A stretch of DNA of 64,000 nucleotides, from positions 46,732 through 110,731 of the forward strand of contig NZ_JAAXYH010000013.1 in NCBI RefSeq assembly GCF_012911865.1. Direction: 5' to 3'. The notes beneath the pieces are model-generated. The model was not told where the DNA came from. It did no database searches and saw nothing but the letters and a program-made list of their open reading frames with translations. This document shows, piece after piece, positions 49,115-61,518 of this stretch. The position numbers and the translations under genes are program-made. This stretch comes from Shewanella salipaludis. Lineage in GTDB: Bacteria > Pseudomonadota > Gammaproteobacteria > Enterobacterales > Shewanellaceae. The stretch's first letter is position 1. Every line of letters starts with the position of its first letter.

Positions 49115-50383
49115 ATGAGCAATACACACTTTCGACATCTTGTCTTAGCCGGGGCGGCCCTGGTCCTGAGCGCTTGTAGTCAGCCACAGGCGGAGCAGGC
49201 TGCCCAACAGGCGCTGCCTCAGGTGGACGTCGCCCAAGTGATCCAGGAGCGCATCACAGAATGGGATGAGTTTACCGGTCGCTTGCAGGCGCCGGAAACC
49301 GTGACCCTGGTGCCAAGGGTATCCGGGTATATCCAGGAGGTGCGCTTCAAGGAAGGCGCCATGGTGGAAGCCGGCGAGATCTTATTCCAGATAGATCCCA
49401 ACGCCTTCATTGCCGAAGTGCAACGCCTGAGCGCCGAATTGACCAGTGCCCAAACCGCACAGCAACTGGCTGCCAACGATTTCGAGCGGGCGAACAAGCT
49501 CTTCGGGCAAAACGCAGTGTCGGCAGAATTGCTCGACTCACGTCTGGCCCATAAACGCCAAACCGCGGCGGCGGTGGCTTCGGTGCAGGCGGCACTGGAC
49601 AAGGCCAAGTTGGACCTTTCTTACACTAAGGTCACGGCGCCGATAGCGGGCCGGGTGTCTTACGCCCTGGTGACGGCGGGCAACTATGTCAGTGCCGGCC
49701 AGAGCCAACTGACCCGTCTGGTGTCGACGGCCAACATGCATGCCTATTTCGATGTCGATGAGCAGACTTACCTCAAATACGCCCGTCTGACGGCCCAGGG
49801 CAAGTTGGCCGACAAGCGCGACGGTGGCAATCCTGTGTACATGGCGCTGGCCAACGACAGCGACTTCAACTACCAGGGCAAGGTCGATTTCGTCGACAAT
49901 GCTGTCGATCAGCGCACAGGTACCATCAGGGTCAGGGCCAGTTTCGACAACAGAGACAACCTGCTGTTACCCGGTCTGTTTGCCCGTATTCGTGTGGCGG
50001 GCAGTGCCAGCTATGATGCCGTGCTGATCGACGACAAGGCCATAGGCACAGATCTCAACAACAAGTTTGTACTCTTGGTCAATGAACAGAATCAACTCGA
50101 ATACCGCGGGGTCACCCTGGGGGAGAAGGTCAAGGGCCTGAGGATCATCAGCCAGGGCTTGAGCGCTAACGATCGCATAGTGATCAAGGGCCTGCAGCGG
50201 GTGCGCCCCAAGATGCAAGTCGAGCCCAAGCCGGTGGCGATGGCCGCGCCCGAGCAGCTGGAGTCCTTGCGTTCACAACAGGTGCTGTTGGACAAGCGCC
50301 AGGACGCAGAAGTGGCGGAAGTGAGCACGGCTGCGGCGCATGGGGTTCAAGCTTCAGGCAACGCCACGGCCAGCCGCGGCTAA
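49115..50383 (+). CDS. RND efflux periplasmic adaptor lipoprotein (MexE-like)
   Basis: The 422-residue membrane-fusion protein begins with a signal peptide and lipobox LSAC, Cys21. Then come the biotinyl-lipoyl half motif RVSGYIQEVRFKEGAMVEAGEILFQID, a coiled-coil hairpin (about 85-165), the second lipoyl half TKVTAPIAGRVSYALVTAGNYVSAG, and the beta-barrel domain. The C-terminal 45 residues are an extended low-complexity tail. ATG 49115, seven bases after AGGA, is chosen. The RND permease starts 37 bases after its stop. Confidence 0.93.
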   Translation: MSNTHFRHLVLAGAALVLSACSQPQAEQAAQQALPQVDVAQVIQERITEWDEFTGRLQAPETVTLVPRVSGYIQEVRFKEGAMVEAGEILFQIDPNAFIAEVQRLSAELTSAQTAQQLAANDFERANKLFGQNAVSAELLDSRLAHKRQTAAAVASVQAALDKAKLDLSYTKVTAPIAGRVSYALVTAGNYVSAGQSQLTRLVSTANMHAYFDVDEQTYLKYARLTAQGKLADKRDGGNPVYMALANDSDFNYQGKVDFVDNAVDQRTGTIRVRASFDNRDNLLLPGLFARIRVAGSASYDAVLIDDKAIGTDLNNKFVLLVNEQNQLEYRGVTLGEKVKGLRIISQGLSANDRIVIKGLQRVRPKMQVEPKPVAMAAPEQLESLRSQQVLLDKRQDAEVAEVSTAAAHGVQASGNATASRG

Positions 50384-50420
50384 GACCGCAGTAGCAAATT
50401 AGACGAGTTAAGGAAAGGCC

Positions 50421-53400
50421 ATGTTTTCGCAATTCTTCATCAAGAGACCGATATTTGCGGCAGTGATCTCCCTGCTGTTCTTTATCACGGGGGCCATCGC
50501 CGTCTGGCAATTGCCCATCACAGAATACCCGGAAGTGGTGCCGCCGACGGTAGTGGTGACGGCCAACTATCCCGGCGCCAACCCCAAGGTGATCGCCGAG
50601 ACGGTGGCCTCGCCGCTGGAGCAGGAAATCAACGGCGTCGAAGACATGCTGTACATGTCATCCCAGGCGACCTCGGATGGGCGCATGACGCTGACCATCA
50701 CCTTCGCCATAGGCACGGATGTGGACAGGGCGCAGACCCAGGTGCAGAGCCGCGTCGACAGGGCCAAGCCCCGTTTGCCACAGGAAGTGCAGCGTCTGGG
50801 GATAGTGACTGAGAAGTCGTCGCCGGATCTCACCATGGTGGTGCATCTGACCTCACCGGATCAACGCTATGACATGCTGTACCTGTCCAACTATGCGGCG
50901 CTCAATGTCAAAGACGAGCTGGCGCGTATCGAAGGGGTCGGTGCCGTGCGTCTGTTCGGCGCCGGTGAATACAGCCTGCGCATCTGGCTGGATCCCAACA
51001 AGGTGTCGGCCCTCGGACTGGCGCCCCAGGACATAGTCAATGCGGTGCGTGAGCAGAACCAACAGGCGGCGGCCGGCAGTCTCGGCGCCCAGCCCAGTGG
51101 CAACGCCGACTTCCAGTTGCTGATCAACGTCAAGGGCCGTCTCACCGAGCTGTCCGAGTTCGAAGACATCATCATCAATGTCGGCCCCCAGGGGCAGATC
51201 ACCCGCCTCAAGGATGTGGCCAGGGTCGAACTCGGCGCTTCCACCTATGCGCTGCGTTCCCTGCTGGATAACCAGGATGCCGTGGCTATTCCCGTGTTCC
51301 AGGCCTCGGGTTCCAATGCGATTCAGATCTCCGACGATGTCCGTGCCAAGATGGCCGAACTGTCACAAAATTTCCCCGAGGGACTGGAATATTCCATCGT
51401 CTACGATCCTACGGTATTCGTGCGCGGCTCCATCGAAGCCGTAGTCAAGACACTGCTGGAGGCCGTGCTGCTGGTGGTGTTGGTGGTGGTGCTGTTCCTG
51501 CAAACCTGGCGTGCCTCCATCATTCCTCTGGTGGCCGTGCCCGTGTCTCTGGTCGGTACCTTCGCCTTCATGCACCTGTTCGGTTTCTCGCTCAACGCCC
51601 TGTCGCTGTTCGGCCTGGTGTTGGCGATAGGCATAGTGGTGGACGATGCCATAGTGGTGGTCGAGAACGTCGAGCGCAATATTGCCTCGGGTTTGAGCCC
51701 GGTGGCGGCGACCCAGAAGGCGATGAAGGAAGTGACAGGGCCCATTGTGGCCACCACCCTGGTGCTGGCGGCTGTGTTCATCCCTACGGCCTTCATGTCG
51801 GGGCTGACGGGCCAGTTCTACATGCAGTTCGCCCTGACGATCACCATCTCGACCTTCATCTCGGCGATCAACTCCCTGACCCTGAGCCCGGCACTGTCGG
51901 CCCTGTTGCTCAAGGAGCATGATGCACCCAAGGACGCTCTGACCCGGCTGATGGACAAGTTGCTCGGTGGCTGGCTGTTTGCCCCCTTCAACCGTTTATT
52001 CAACCGCGCCTCCAGCGGCTATGGTTTCCTGGTACGCAAGGTGATCCGCTTCGGTGGCATCATAGGCCTGATGTATCTGGGGCTGGTGGCCTTGACCGGG
52101 GTGCAGTTTGCCAACACCCCGACCGGCTATGTGCCAGGCCAGGATAAGCAGTACCTGGTGGCCTTCGCGCAATTGCCCGATGCCGCCTCTCTGGACAGAA
52201 CCGAGAGCGTGATCAAGCGCATGTCGACCCTGGCCCTGGAGCATCCTGGGGTCGAGCACTCGGTGGCTTTCCCCGGGCTCAGCATCAACGGCTTCGTCAA
52301 CAGTCCCAACTCGGGCATAGTATTCGTTGCCCTGAAAGATTTTAAAGAGCGTCGCAGTCCATCCCAGTCGGCGGCAGCCATCGCCGCCCAGCTGAACCAG
52401 CAGTTTGCCGGTATTCAGGACGCTTTCATTGCCATCTTCCCGCCGCCACCTGTGCAAGGCCTCGGCACCATAGGAGGGTTCCGTCTGCAAATTCAAGACA
52501 GAGCCAACCTGGGTTATGAGGCCTTGTATCAGGTGACCCAACAAGTGATGTACAAGGCCTGGGCGACGCCCGAGCTGGCCGGAGTCTTCTCCAGCTATCA
52601 GGTCAATGTGCCTCAACTGGATCTGGATGTAGATCGAACCAAAGCGAAACAGCAAGGGGTATCGCTCGATCGTGTCTTCCAGACCCTACAGACCTATATG
52701 GGCTCGACCTATGTCAACGATTTCAATCGCTTCGGTCGCACCTATCAGGTCAATATGCAAGCCGATGAGAGCTTCAGGCAGAGCCCCGAGCAGATAGGCC
52801 AGCTGAAGGTGCGCAACCTCGAGGGTGACATGATCCCCCTGGGTTCCTTCATCAAGGTGTCTCAGTCCTCTGGGCCGGACAGGGTGATGCATTACAACGG
52901 TTTTACCACCGCCGAGCTCAACGGTGGCCCGGCCATGGGGGTCAGCTCGGGCGAGGCCCAGGCGGCGATCGAGAAGATCCTGGCCGAGACCTTGCCCAAT
53001 GGCATGACCTATGAGTGGACCGAGTTGACTTACCAGCAGATATTGGCGGGCAATACCGGCTTGCTGGTGTTCCCTCTGGTGATCATCCTGGTGTTCATGG
53101 TGTTGGCGGCCCAGTACGAGAGCCTGAGCCTGCCACTGGCGATCATCCTGATCATCCCCATGACGCTCTTGTCCGCCCTCAGTGGGGTGCTCATCTATGG
53201 CGGCGACAACAACATCTTCACCCAGATAGGCCTGATAGTGCTGGTGGGGCTGGCGACCAAGAACGCCATCCTGATAGTCGAATTCGCCAAGGAGAAGCAA
53301 GATCACGGCCTGTCGACCATGGACGCCATATTGGAAGCGGCCAGGTTACGGCTCAGACCCATACTCATGACGTCCATCGCCTTCATCATGGGGGTGGTGC

Positions 53401-53636
53401 CCATGGTATTTTCCAGTGGCGCCGGCGCCGAGATGCGTCAGGCCATGGGGGTCGCGGTCTTCGCCGGCATGATAGGGGTGACCGTATTCGGCCTGATACT
53501 GACACCTCTGTTCTACCATACCCTGGCCAAACGCGGTGAGCGCCGCGCCGCCGGGAACCAGGCTGACGGGTCAGATGCAGCGACAGAGCCGCATCCCGTG
53601 CCTGGGTTAACCTCCAGGTCCGGCACTCTGGGATAA
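50421..53636 (+). CDS. RND multidrug efflux permease (MexF/AcrB-type)
   Basis: The 1071-residue HAE1-family transporter exports drugs using the proton gradient. It has 12 membrane segments and two large periplasmic loops. The N-terminus FFIKRPIFAAVISLL and the block LPITEYPEVVPPTVVV are conserved. The proton-relay Asp pair is in GIVVDDAIVVVENV (segment 4), and the Lys region is in the second half (GLATKNAILIVEF). As I remember the sequences it resembles Pseudomonas MexF more than AcrB. No outer-membrane factor follows, so a TolC from elsewhere must complete the pump. Confidence 0.96.
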   Translation: MFSQFFIKRPIFAAVISLLFFITGAIAVWQLPITEYPEVVPPTVVVTANYPGANPKVIAETVASPLEQEINGVEDMLYMSSQATSDGRMTLTITFAIGTDVDRAQTQVQSRVDRAKPRLPQEVQRLGIVTEKSSPDLTMVVHLTSPDQRYDMLYLSNYAALNVKDELARIEGVGAVRLFGAGEYSLRIWLDPNKVSALGLAPQDIVNAVREQNQQAAAGSLGAQPSGNADFQLLINVKGRLTELSEFEDIIINVGPQGQITRLKDVARVELGASTYALRSLLDNQDAVAIPVFQASGSNAIQISDDVRAKMAELSQNFPEGLEYSIVYDPTVFVRGSIEAVVKTLLEAVLLVVLVVVLFLQTWRASIIPLVAVPVSLVGTFAFMHLFGFSLNALSLFGLVLAIGIVVDDAIVVVENVERNIASGLSPVAATQKAMKEVTGPIVATTLVLAAVFIPTAFMSGLTGQFYMQFALTITISTFISAINSLTLSPALSALLLKEHDAPKDALTRLMDKLLGGWLFAPFNRLFNRASSGYGFLVRKVIRFGGIIGLMYLGLVALTGVQFANTPTGYVPGQDKQYLVAFAQLPDAASLDRTESVIKRMSTLALEHPGVEHSVAFPGLSINGFVNSPNSGIVFVALKDFKERRSPSQSAAAIAAQLNQQFAGIQDAFIAIFPPPPVQGLGTIGGFRLQIQDRANLGYEALYQVTQQVMYKAWATPELAGVFSSYQVNVPQLDLDVDRTKAKQQGVSLDRVFQTLQTYMGSTYVNDFNRFGRTYQVNMQADESFRQSPEQIGQLKVRNLEGDMIPLGSFIKVSQSSGPDRVMHYNGFTTAELNGGPAMGVSSGEAQAAIEKILAETLPNGMTYEWTELTYQQILAGNTGLLVFPLVIILVFMVLAAQYESLSLPLAIILIIPMTLLSALSGVLIYGGDNNIFTQIGLIVLVGLATKNAILIVEFAKEKQDHGLSTMDAILEAARLRLRPILMTSIAFIMGVVPMVFSSGAGAEMRQAMGVAVFAGMIGVTVFGLILTPLFYHTLAKRGERRAAGNQADGSDAATEPHPVPGLTSRSGTLG

Positions 53637-53673
53637 TTTACACCTCATCTTGCCCTGCAACATTTTAGTGGCA

Positions 53674-53703
53674 GCCTGAGTCCCCCGACTCAGGCTTTTT
53701 TTT
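53674..53703 (+). terminator. Terminator of the RND operon
   Basis: A perfect 9-bp stem GCCTGAGTC/GACTCAGGC with a CCCC loop is followed by eight T. Confidence 0.94.
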
Positions 53704-53731
53704 GTGTGTGGCCGCCGTTGCCGCATCCATG

Positions 53732-53763
53732 GCTGCAATACCAGTAGCTGCAATACCAGTAGT
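53732..53763. repeat. Short tandem repeat after the RND operon
   Basis: The unit GCTGCAATACCAGTA is present twice in tandem (about 16-base period) with a third partial copy (GTTGCCATT). The 360-base gap to the HPP gene otherwise holds nothing recognised. Confidence 0.85.
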
Positions 53764-53997
53764 TGCCATTCAGCAGCTGCAGTCCAGCACAGAAATCCCC
53801 TGGCAGGCACTCTCTATGCCTGGAGCCATAGCCCTTGTGTCGGCCGCCTGTGTCAGCTTCGGAAAGCTTGAGCCGAATTTGTGGTATCGGCTTGATGTCG
53901 GTCATTAGAGTCCTGGGATCTTCTGTTGTAGAATGCCCGGCCGTAGCGCCGCTGGGCCGGCAGAGAAGGCGAATTATTGATTGAGGTCGTACAATAA

Positions 53998-54546
53998 ATG
54001 AAACTTTACTTCAAGCGCATGAGGCCCAAGGCGGTATGCCCGCCGCGAAAACCCCTGAAGAAAATTGTCTGGTCATGGGTCGGCGCCTTCGCCGGTATCT
54101 ATCTGGTGGCGAGCCTGGGGGATTGGCTGGGCACGGGTGGCGTCGGACAAATGTTTGTCATCGGCTCCTTCGGTGCTTCGGCCGTGCTGCTCTATGGCGC
54201 CCCCCTGGCGGAATTTTCCCAGCCGCGAAATTTAGTCTTAGGCAATCTGCTCTCCGCAGCCCTGGGGGTGAGCGTCTACCAGCTCTGTGGCGATAACCTC
54301 ATTTTCGCCTCGGCCCTGGCGGTATCCCTGGCGATAGCCGCCATGCACCTGAGCCGTACCATGCATCCCCCCGGAGGGGCCGCCGCGCTGATCGCCGTGA
54401 TAGGCGGCGACGGGGTGCATGAGTTGGGCTACCTCTACCCACTCACCCCGGTGCTGGCAGGCTCGGTGGCTCTCTTGCTGGTGGCGCTGCTGGTCAACAA
54501 TCTCTCCACCAATCCCAAGCGTCATTACCCCGTCTATTGGTGGTAA
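53998..54546 (+). CDS. HPP-family membrane protein
   Basis: The 182-residue protein has four membrane segments and the family signature MHPPGGAAALIAV near residue 121. HPP proteins are linked to nitrite transport in plants and cyanobacteria; in bacteria their role is uncertain. The N-terminal 20 residues are strongly basic. There are no partner genes nearby. Confidence 0.85.
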   Translation: MKLYFKRMRPKAVCPPRKPLKKIVWSWVGAFAGIYLVASLGDWLGTGGVGQMFVIGSFGASAVLLYGAPLAEFSQPRNLVLGNLLSAALGVSVYQLCGDNLIFASALAVSLAIAAMHLSRTMHPPGGAAALIAVIGGDGVHELGYLYPLTPVLAGSVALLLVALLVNNLSTNPKRHYPVYWW

Positions 54547-55044
54547 TAGGCCGCCCCAGCGGCTTCTCGTTCTCTGCGAGTCTGCTATTTTCAGGCTGCT
54601 TAGGGTTGACCATGGGCCAATGGCGAGAGAATATTTCGTTATTTGCCACAGGTTTATTGCGAAATACGGCTGTTGGATTAATCTTATTACGGGCATAGAA
54701 CACAAAGGGCTGCGGCAAGCCCGCTACCCGACTCGGTATTCCCGGCCCCTATGAAAAGGGCAAAGGGGCTTAGTCTGCAAAATATAAGCGCTCGCAGGCC
54801 AAGACATGGACCGCAATCTCGCCCAGGCTAATCCCCATGTGTCCGGAGCTGTTAATTCTGGCTCGGTTAACAGCCCTCGGGTTGCAGCTTAATTAAGCTG
54901 TATCTTGGGTTTCAATTTAGTCTAAGATGTGGGTGTTGTGTGACTTACCGAGTTAAGCATGAGTGTATTGCTTGAGCTCATAACCTTCGGCTTTCTTTAA
55001 GATTAATATCCTAGGTTCATTACCAAACTAGGAAAGGGATTTCT
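54547..55044. other. Gap of 498 bases without a gene
   Basis: No coding region, RNA gene or repeat was recognised here. Its composition shifts from GC-rich to AT-richer towards the beta-barrel gene. GGAAAGGG before 55045 is the ribosome-binding site of that gene. Confidence 0.5.
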
Positions 55045-55644
55045 ATGAAACAGACAGCTCTCACCGCCCTATTACTGACACTGGTCAGTTTGCCCAGTCA
55101 GGCGCATTGGTTCATCAAGGCCGATGCCGGCGGCAGCTGGGCCAGACAGTCATCCGAACATCTCTCCGCCTTGCCGGTCAGTTCCAAGGTCGATATCGAC
55201 GACTCGGATCTGGCCTGGTCGCTGGGACTGGGCTATGAATTCAAGGATAATTGGCTGCTGTCTGCCCGTTACCTGGATCTGGGAGAGGCCACCACCCGGC
55301 TCGAAGCCGAGGTGTTGGATCCCCAGAGTTACCACCAGGCGGTGGCACTCATCACGCCAACCCTGGGGTCGGGGATCGCCGCCGAGCTGGGCTATCGCTT
55401 CTGGGAAGAGGCTGGTTTCAGCGCCCTTGCCAGCGGCGGATTATTCCGCTGGGATACGGATTATTCCAGTCGCTATCTGGACGACAACATCAGGCACGAG
55501 CGTGACGGCACAGATCCCTTCGTTGGGCTGGAGCTGGAGTATAAGCTCAGCGAGCAGTGGCGCGCGGGCGTCGGCATCAAACGTTATTTTCTCGAGCGCA
55601 ACTCGGTCGATACCTTCGGCGTATCGCTGAGCCTGAGCTTTTAA
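55045..55644 (+). CDS. Small outer-membrane beta-barrel protein
   Basis: The 199-residue protein has a signal peptide ending LPSQAHW. About eight amphipathic strands follow (FIKADAGGSWARQ, LAWSLGLGYEF, WLLSARYLDLGEATT, GIAAELGYRFWEEAGF, FVGLELEYKL) and the protein closes on GVSLSLSF, a typical barrel end. It is OmpA/OmpW-like in layout, of unknown function. The last codons and stop are duplicated 80 bases downstream. Confidence 0.8.
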   Translation: MKQTALTALLLTLVSLPSQAHWFIKADAGGSWARQSSEHLSALPVSSKVDIDDSDLAWSLGLGYEFKDNWLLSARYLDLGEATTRLEAEVLDPQSYHQAVALITPTLGSGIAAELGYRFWEEAGFSALASGGLFRWDTDYSSRYLDDNIRHERDGTDPFVGLELEYKLSEQWRAGVGIKRYFLERNSVDTFGVSLSLSF

Positions 55645-55762
55645 AGGATAGGCGGCATAAACTGCAACTCTCAAGCCTTATATCGGTCGATACCTTCGGC
55701 GTGTCGCTGAGCCTGAGCTTTTAAAGGATAGGCATCATAAGCCGCAGTTCTCAAGTCCTGTG
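55603..55762 (+). repeat. 80-base tandem duplication of the beta-barrel gene 3' end
   Basis: The segment starting TCGGTCGATACCTTCGGCGT at 55603 (last 13 codons, stop and 36 bases beyond) recurs at 55683 with few changes. Both copies keep the C-terminal SLSLSF codons and TAA. The second copy has no start codon and is not a gene. Confidence 0.93.
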
Positions 55763-55830
55763 ATTGGCCTGAGTCTGGTGTGAGCCTTGGTTCTGAGCCT
55801 GTGTTCGCACTCGCAGCGTACACTAAAGCA

Positions 55831-55868
55831 AAGCCCGGGAATCGCTGTTGCGGTTCCCGGGCTTTTTT
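55831..55868. terminator. Bidirectional terminator
   Basis: A perfect 11-bp stem AAGCCCGGGAA/TTCCCGGGCTT with a 12-base loop is followed by T6 on the plus strand and a weaker T-rich stretch on the minus strand. It separates the convergent beta-barrel and NYN genes. Confidence 0.9.
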
Positions 55869-55945
55869 GTCTGTGCCCTTGGGCCTTGTGTTGTCAGGAC
55901 AGGCAAGGCGCTCGCTTCGACAGCGTGCCCGCGCCGGCAGCCGGG

Positions 55946-56434
55946 TTAGAGCAGCAGGCCCTCGTCTATCGGATGAAACTGCCCGGCGGCGTCCATCAGT
56001 GACTTGGCCGTCAACCCAGTCACCCCATAGACCTGGGTCTGGGTAGCGTATTTTTGGTTGATTTTTTGCAGCAGCAGATCGAAGTCGCCGTCGCCGGATA
56101 ACAGTATGACAGTGTCGACCCCGGCAGCGGCCTCCAGCACATCTATGGTGATCCCCACATCCCAGTCGCCCTTGGCCGAGCCGTCGCTGCGCTGGATGAA
56201 GGGCTTGAGCTTGACCTGGAAACCTATGTGTTTGAGCGCGTCCTGAAACTTGAGCTGGCCGTCATCGCCTCTGTGGATGGCATAGGCGGTGGCCGCGACT
56301 ATCTCGCCCTCGTGACTCAGATGCTGCCAGAGCCTGCGGTAATTGAACTGGCGGCCATAGGCCTGCTTACAGGTGTAATAGATGTTCTGCACATCGACAA
56401 ACAGGGCAATTTTTTTCAAACCTATTCCTGACAT
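55946..56434 (-). CDS. NYN-domain (PIN-like) putative nuclease
   Basis: The 162-residue protein matches the LabA/DUF88 NYN family: ALFVDVQNIYY near the N-terminus, GDWDVGITIDVLEAA and LLSGDGDFDLLL. These give the acidic residues expected for metal-dependent RNase activity. The biological target is unknown. Confidence 0.83.
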   Translation of the reverse strand: MSGIGLKKIALFVDVQNIYYTCKQAYGRQFNYRRLWQHLSHEGEIVAATAYAIHRGDDGQLKFQDALKHIGFQVKLKPFIQRSDGSAKGDWDVGITIDVLEAAAGVDTVILLSGDGDFDLLLQKINQKYATQTQVYGVTGLTAKSLMDAAGQFHPIDEGLLL

Positions 56435-56546
56435 TCAAACAGAGCCTTGGACTATAACACAGGCCGGCACCAAAGCGGGGGCGCGGTCTGCATGCAGGAA
56501 CCCAGGATATGCCGGAGAGCCGGCGCCGCAATAACCGGATTTGGCA

Positions 56547-56575
56547 TAAAAAAGGGCAGCCCAGCGGCTGCCCTT
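56547..56575 (-). terminator. Terminator of holC-valS
   Basis: The stem AAGGGCAGC/GCTGCCCTT with a 6-base loop has a run of A on its plus-strand left side, which gives a T run on the minus strand after valS. Confidence 0.88.
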
Positions 56576-56601
56576 AATCTTATCGCGTTACCGGTGGCGT
56601 C

Positions 56602-59478
<2,877 letters not shown>

Positions 59479-59493
59479 GGGCGCGTGTTTTTC

Positions 59494-59970
59494 TCAAACT
59501 AAATTAAGTGGATGCGTTGCTAAGTCCTGGGTCTGCAATGCGACCCCCAGGTTGCGATACTGCTTGTAGCGCTCGCGGGCGACGGCTTTATGGCTGTCGT
59601 CGTTGGCAACAAAATCGATAATGTGGCCAAAGTTTACCGCAAAAGCAGGCGCTTGGTCTGCAAGATTAATCAGTAACTGGCGAGTTTTATTGGGCCCGAG
59701 GCGATCGAAACCTATCTCCACCGGCGCGCCGGTCAGCGGCCCTTCGCCCTTGAGGTTGTGAGGCACGAAGGCCGTCGGCTCAAACTGCCACAGCAATTCG
59801 TCAATCTCGAACGCCGCTGTCTTGTCCTGGCAGTGGATATACACCAGCTGCTGCCTCTCATAGGCCTGGCGTGCCAGACGACAGGCCAGCAGCCGCATTG
59901 CCGTCAACGCCGGATCCGGGCCTGCGTCTGTAGCCGCAGGCGGCATGAGGTAAAACAACGCTTGGGTCAT
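59494..59970 (-). CDS. holC: DNA polymerase III chi subunit
   Basis: HolC links the clamp loader to single-strand binding protein. The 158-residue protein has family features: a Rossmann-like start with LFYLMPP, VYIHCQDKTAAFEIDELLWQFEPTAFVPHNL, and PVEIGF. Holliday-region neighbours in related genomes are pepA-holC-valS. Here pepA is not seen directly upstream; instead the accessory region begins. Confidence 0.93.
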   Translation of the reverse strand: MTQALFYLMPPAATDAGPDPALTAMRLLACRLARQAYERQQLVYIHCQDKTAAFEIDELLWQFEPTAFVPHNLKGEGPLTGAPVEIGFDRLGPNKTRQLLINLADQAPAFAVNFGHIIDFVANDDSHKAVARERYKQYRNLGVALQTQDLATHPLNLV

Positions 59971-61126
59971 GATTTCAATGCCTTATCTCTAGGTCGATGC
60001 AATAGCCAGTAGCAAAAGCCGGGTGGCGGACGAAGAGGGGAGTTTACACTAAAAACTTATGGCGGTTAATGGCAAGGGACTAACCTTAGCCTGGGATGTC
60101 TTTCAGCTTCTACCCCAGCTTGGGGCTTTGCATGCACAAGAGTTTTTCGATCGCGGTCAGTGACTTGCTGCAGCGAGCCTCAGTGCAAGCACACTTTTGG
60201 CACGCCGTGAATATGTCCCTATAGGTTTTACGAAAACATCCCACTTTTTTGGAATCGAGAGTCGAAGGCCAAAAGTGCGCCTGAACTCGGCTAAATCGCA
60301 CTATTTTTGCCTATATGGTGTGTCTCACTTAGCCGCTGTAACACTCTGCAGCGGCTTCGAAGGATATTATTGCATTTGCGGCGGCACCGATAGACAAGGG
60401 CCTGAATGTCGTGGAGTGCATGGATGACGAGCGACCATGGCTCGACTCACGCCTGCTTCTTACCAATAGAGTCCAACGCCCAGCGGCAACTCAGAAGGGA
60501 ACTGGTGTTTTCGGTAGCAGATAGGGGGTCTTGAAGATGAAAATTGACACCAGATTGCAAAGGTAGGGCACCAAACAGGCACTGTTGCACCAATGACCTT
60601 CGGCGAAAGGGATGTTGCCGCAGAGCATTCAGGGACGAACTTGCTGCGTGTCATTGGAGTAACAGTGCGAAGGCCCACGGCAGGTGGTTTGCTGCAAATT
60701 CACCTTGCAGCGACGCTAGGCTGGTGGGTCACTGGTTCTCTGCCGAGAGTTTCATCACCCTGCTTGTCCTATCGAGTGTTCTACCATTCGGAACAGCCAG
60801 TTAGGATAAAGCGCATGCTGAAAATGAGTGCGGCTGACCTCTCCCCCAGATTTAACATCATGGCGCATGTCGGGTTCCCGTTTGCGCGGGAATGATGGCT
60901 TGAATTCGCGGGATAGCAACAATAGTCCCCATAATTCTTGGCGGCTTGCCTTTCCTTAACGAGGCCTGGTTATTTGTACAAACGCGCATGTGTGTATAGC
61001 CGGAACGCTTGGAGTGAAAATGATGCTTTATACTTTACATAACAGTCGCTTGTGCTAATCTGGGTTGAATCTTATCAATGTACATATGCGCACTATTTAA
61101 ATGTTATATTTTTTGGAGATCACATC
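59971..61126. repeat. Accessory gap with degenerate dispersed repeats
   Basis: No convincing gene is present. ACGCCGTGAATATGTCCCTA plus TAGG (60202-60225) is repeated exactly at 63685-63708. GCACTGTTGCACCA (about 60582-60595) recurs inverted near 63813-63826 with further similarity around it. Short frames here translate to stretches such as HCCTNDLRRKG that echo those at 63.7 kb, suggesting one repeat family. A hairpin GGTTCCCG.../CGCGGGAA near 60871-60892 resembles small palindromic repeats seen in many proteobacteria. CCTTAACGAGGC with GTTATTT near 60956-60975 resembles the 3' half of an integron attC site, without a matching 5' half. Confidence 0.6.
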
Positions 61127-61417
61127 ATGGGATTCGATGACATCATTTTTCTGGAAGAATACCAATGGGATATGTCCAAGCAGGCCGTTACTTTCTGGGC
61201 TGACGTAGATAACCAAAGGATAACTTGTCAAATCAGCAGGGAGGCTCTCGTCGATTACTACAGGACAGAAGACACAAAAGAGCAAGCGCTTATCAACTTC
61301 GAAGACAATCAATATGACATCTGCAATTTAGCAGAACATCTTATTAGAAATGACGTGTTCGAGGAAGATGGTGGGATATTTATTTATTTTGAAACCTGCC
61401 AAAACTACAACCTGTAA
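61127..61417 (+). CDS. DUF1488-type small protein
   Basis: The 96-residue acidic protein shows the DUF1488 pattern: WDMSKQAVTFWADVDNQRITCQISREALVDYY, then a C-terminal helix and strand. The family has no known function. ATG 61127 has TTGGAG 8 bases upstream. The coding region is AT-rich compared with the core genome and is followed at once by an attC-like site, so it is probably an integron cassette gene. Confidence 0.75.
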   Translation: MGFDDIIFLEEYQWDMSKQAVTFWADVDNQRITCQISREALVDYYRTEDTKEQALINFEDNQYDICNLAEHLIRNDVFEEDGGIFIYFETCQNYNL

Positions 61418-61420
61418 AAA

Positions 61421-61507
61421 TATAACAAAGCGTTCAATTACAGCAAGCTGGCTTGGACCTCCAAACTGCTGCGCAGTTTTCCGGCCCGTTAACGCAGGGG
61501 TAGTAGC
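61421..61507 (+). other. attC-like recombination site A
   Basis: TATAAC then AAAGCGTTCAA opens the site, and GTTAACGC then AGGGGTAGTAG closes it. GCGTT pairs with AACGC, and an inner hairpin AAACTG/CAGTTT (loop CTGCG) is present. The final core GTAGTAG departs from GTTRRRY, so this site may be degenerate. Confidence 0.5.
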
Positions 61508-61518
61508 CTCAAGGAGAT

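Noticed and set aside
53702..53908. 68-codon gene after the RND operon
   Set aside because: It begins in the terminator T run, has Ala/Ile low-complexity from the tandem repeat and no ribosome-binding site.
60544..60804. Small gene of 86 codons
   Set aside because: The translated sequence echoes the inverted repeat at 63.7 kb (HCCT..., CHW...), so it looks like a read-through of a degenerate repeat rather than a gene.
60940..60980. Fourth attC site before the first cassette
   Set aside because: Only a 3' half-like sequence (TTAACGAGG, GTTATTT) is visible, with no complementary 5' half.
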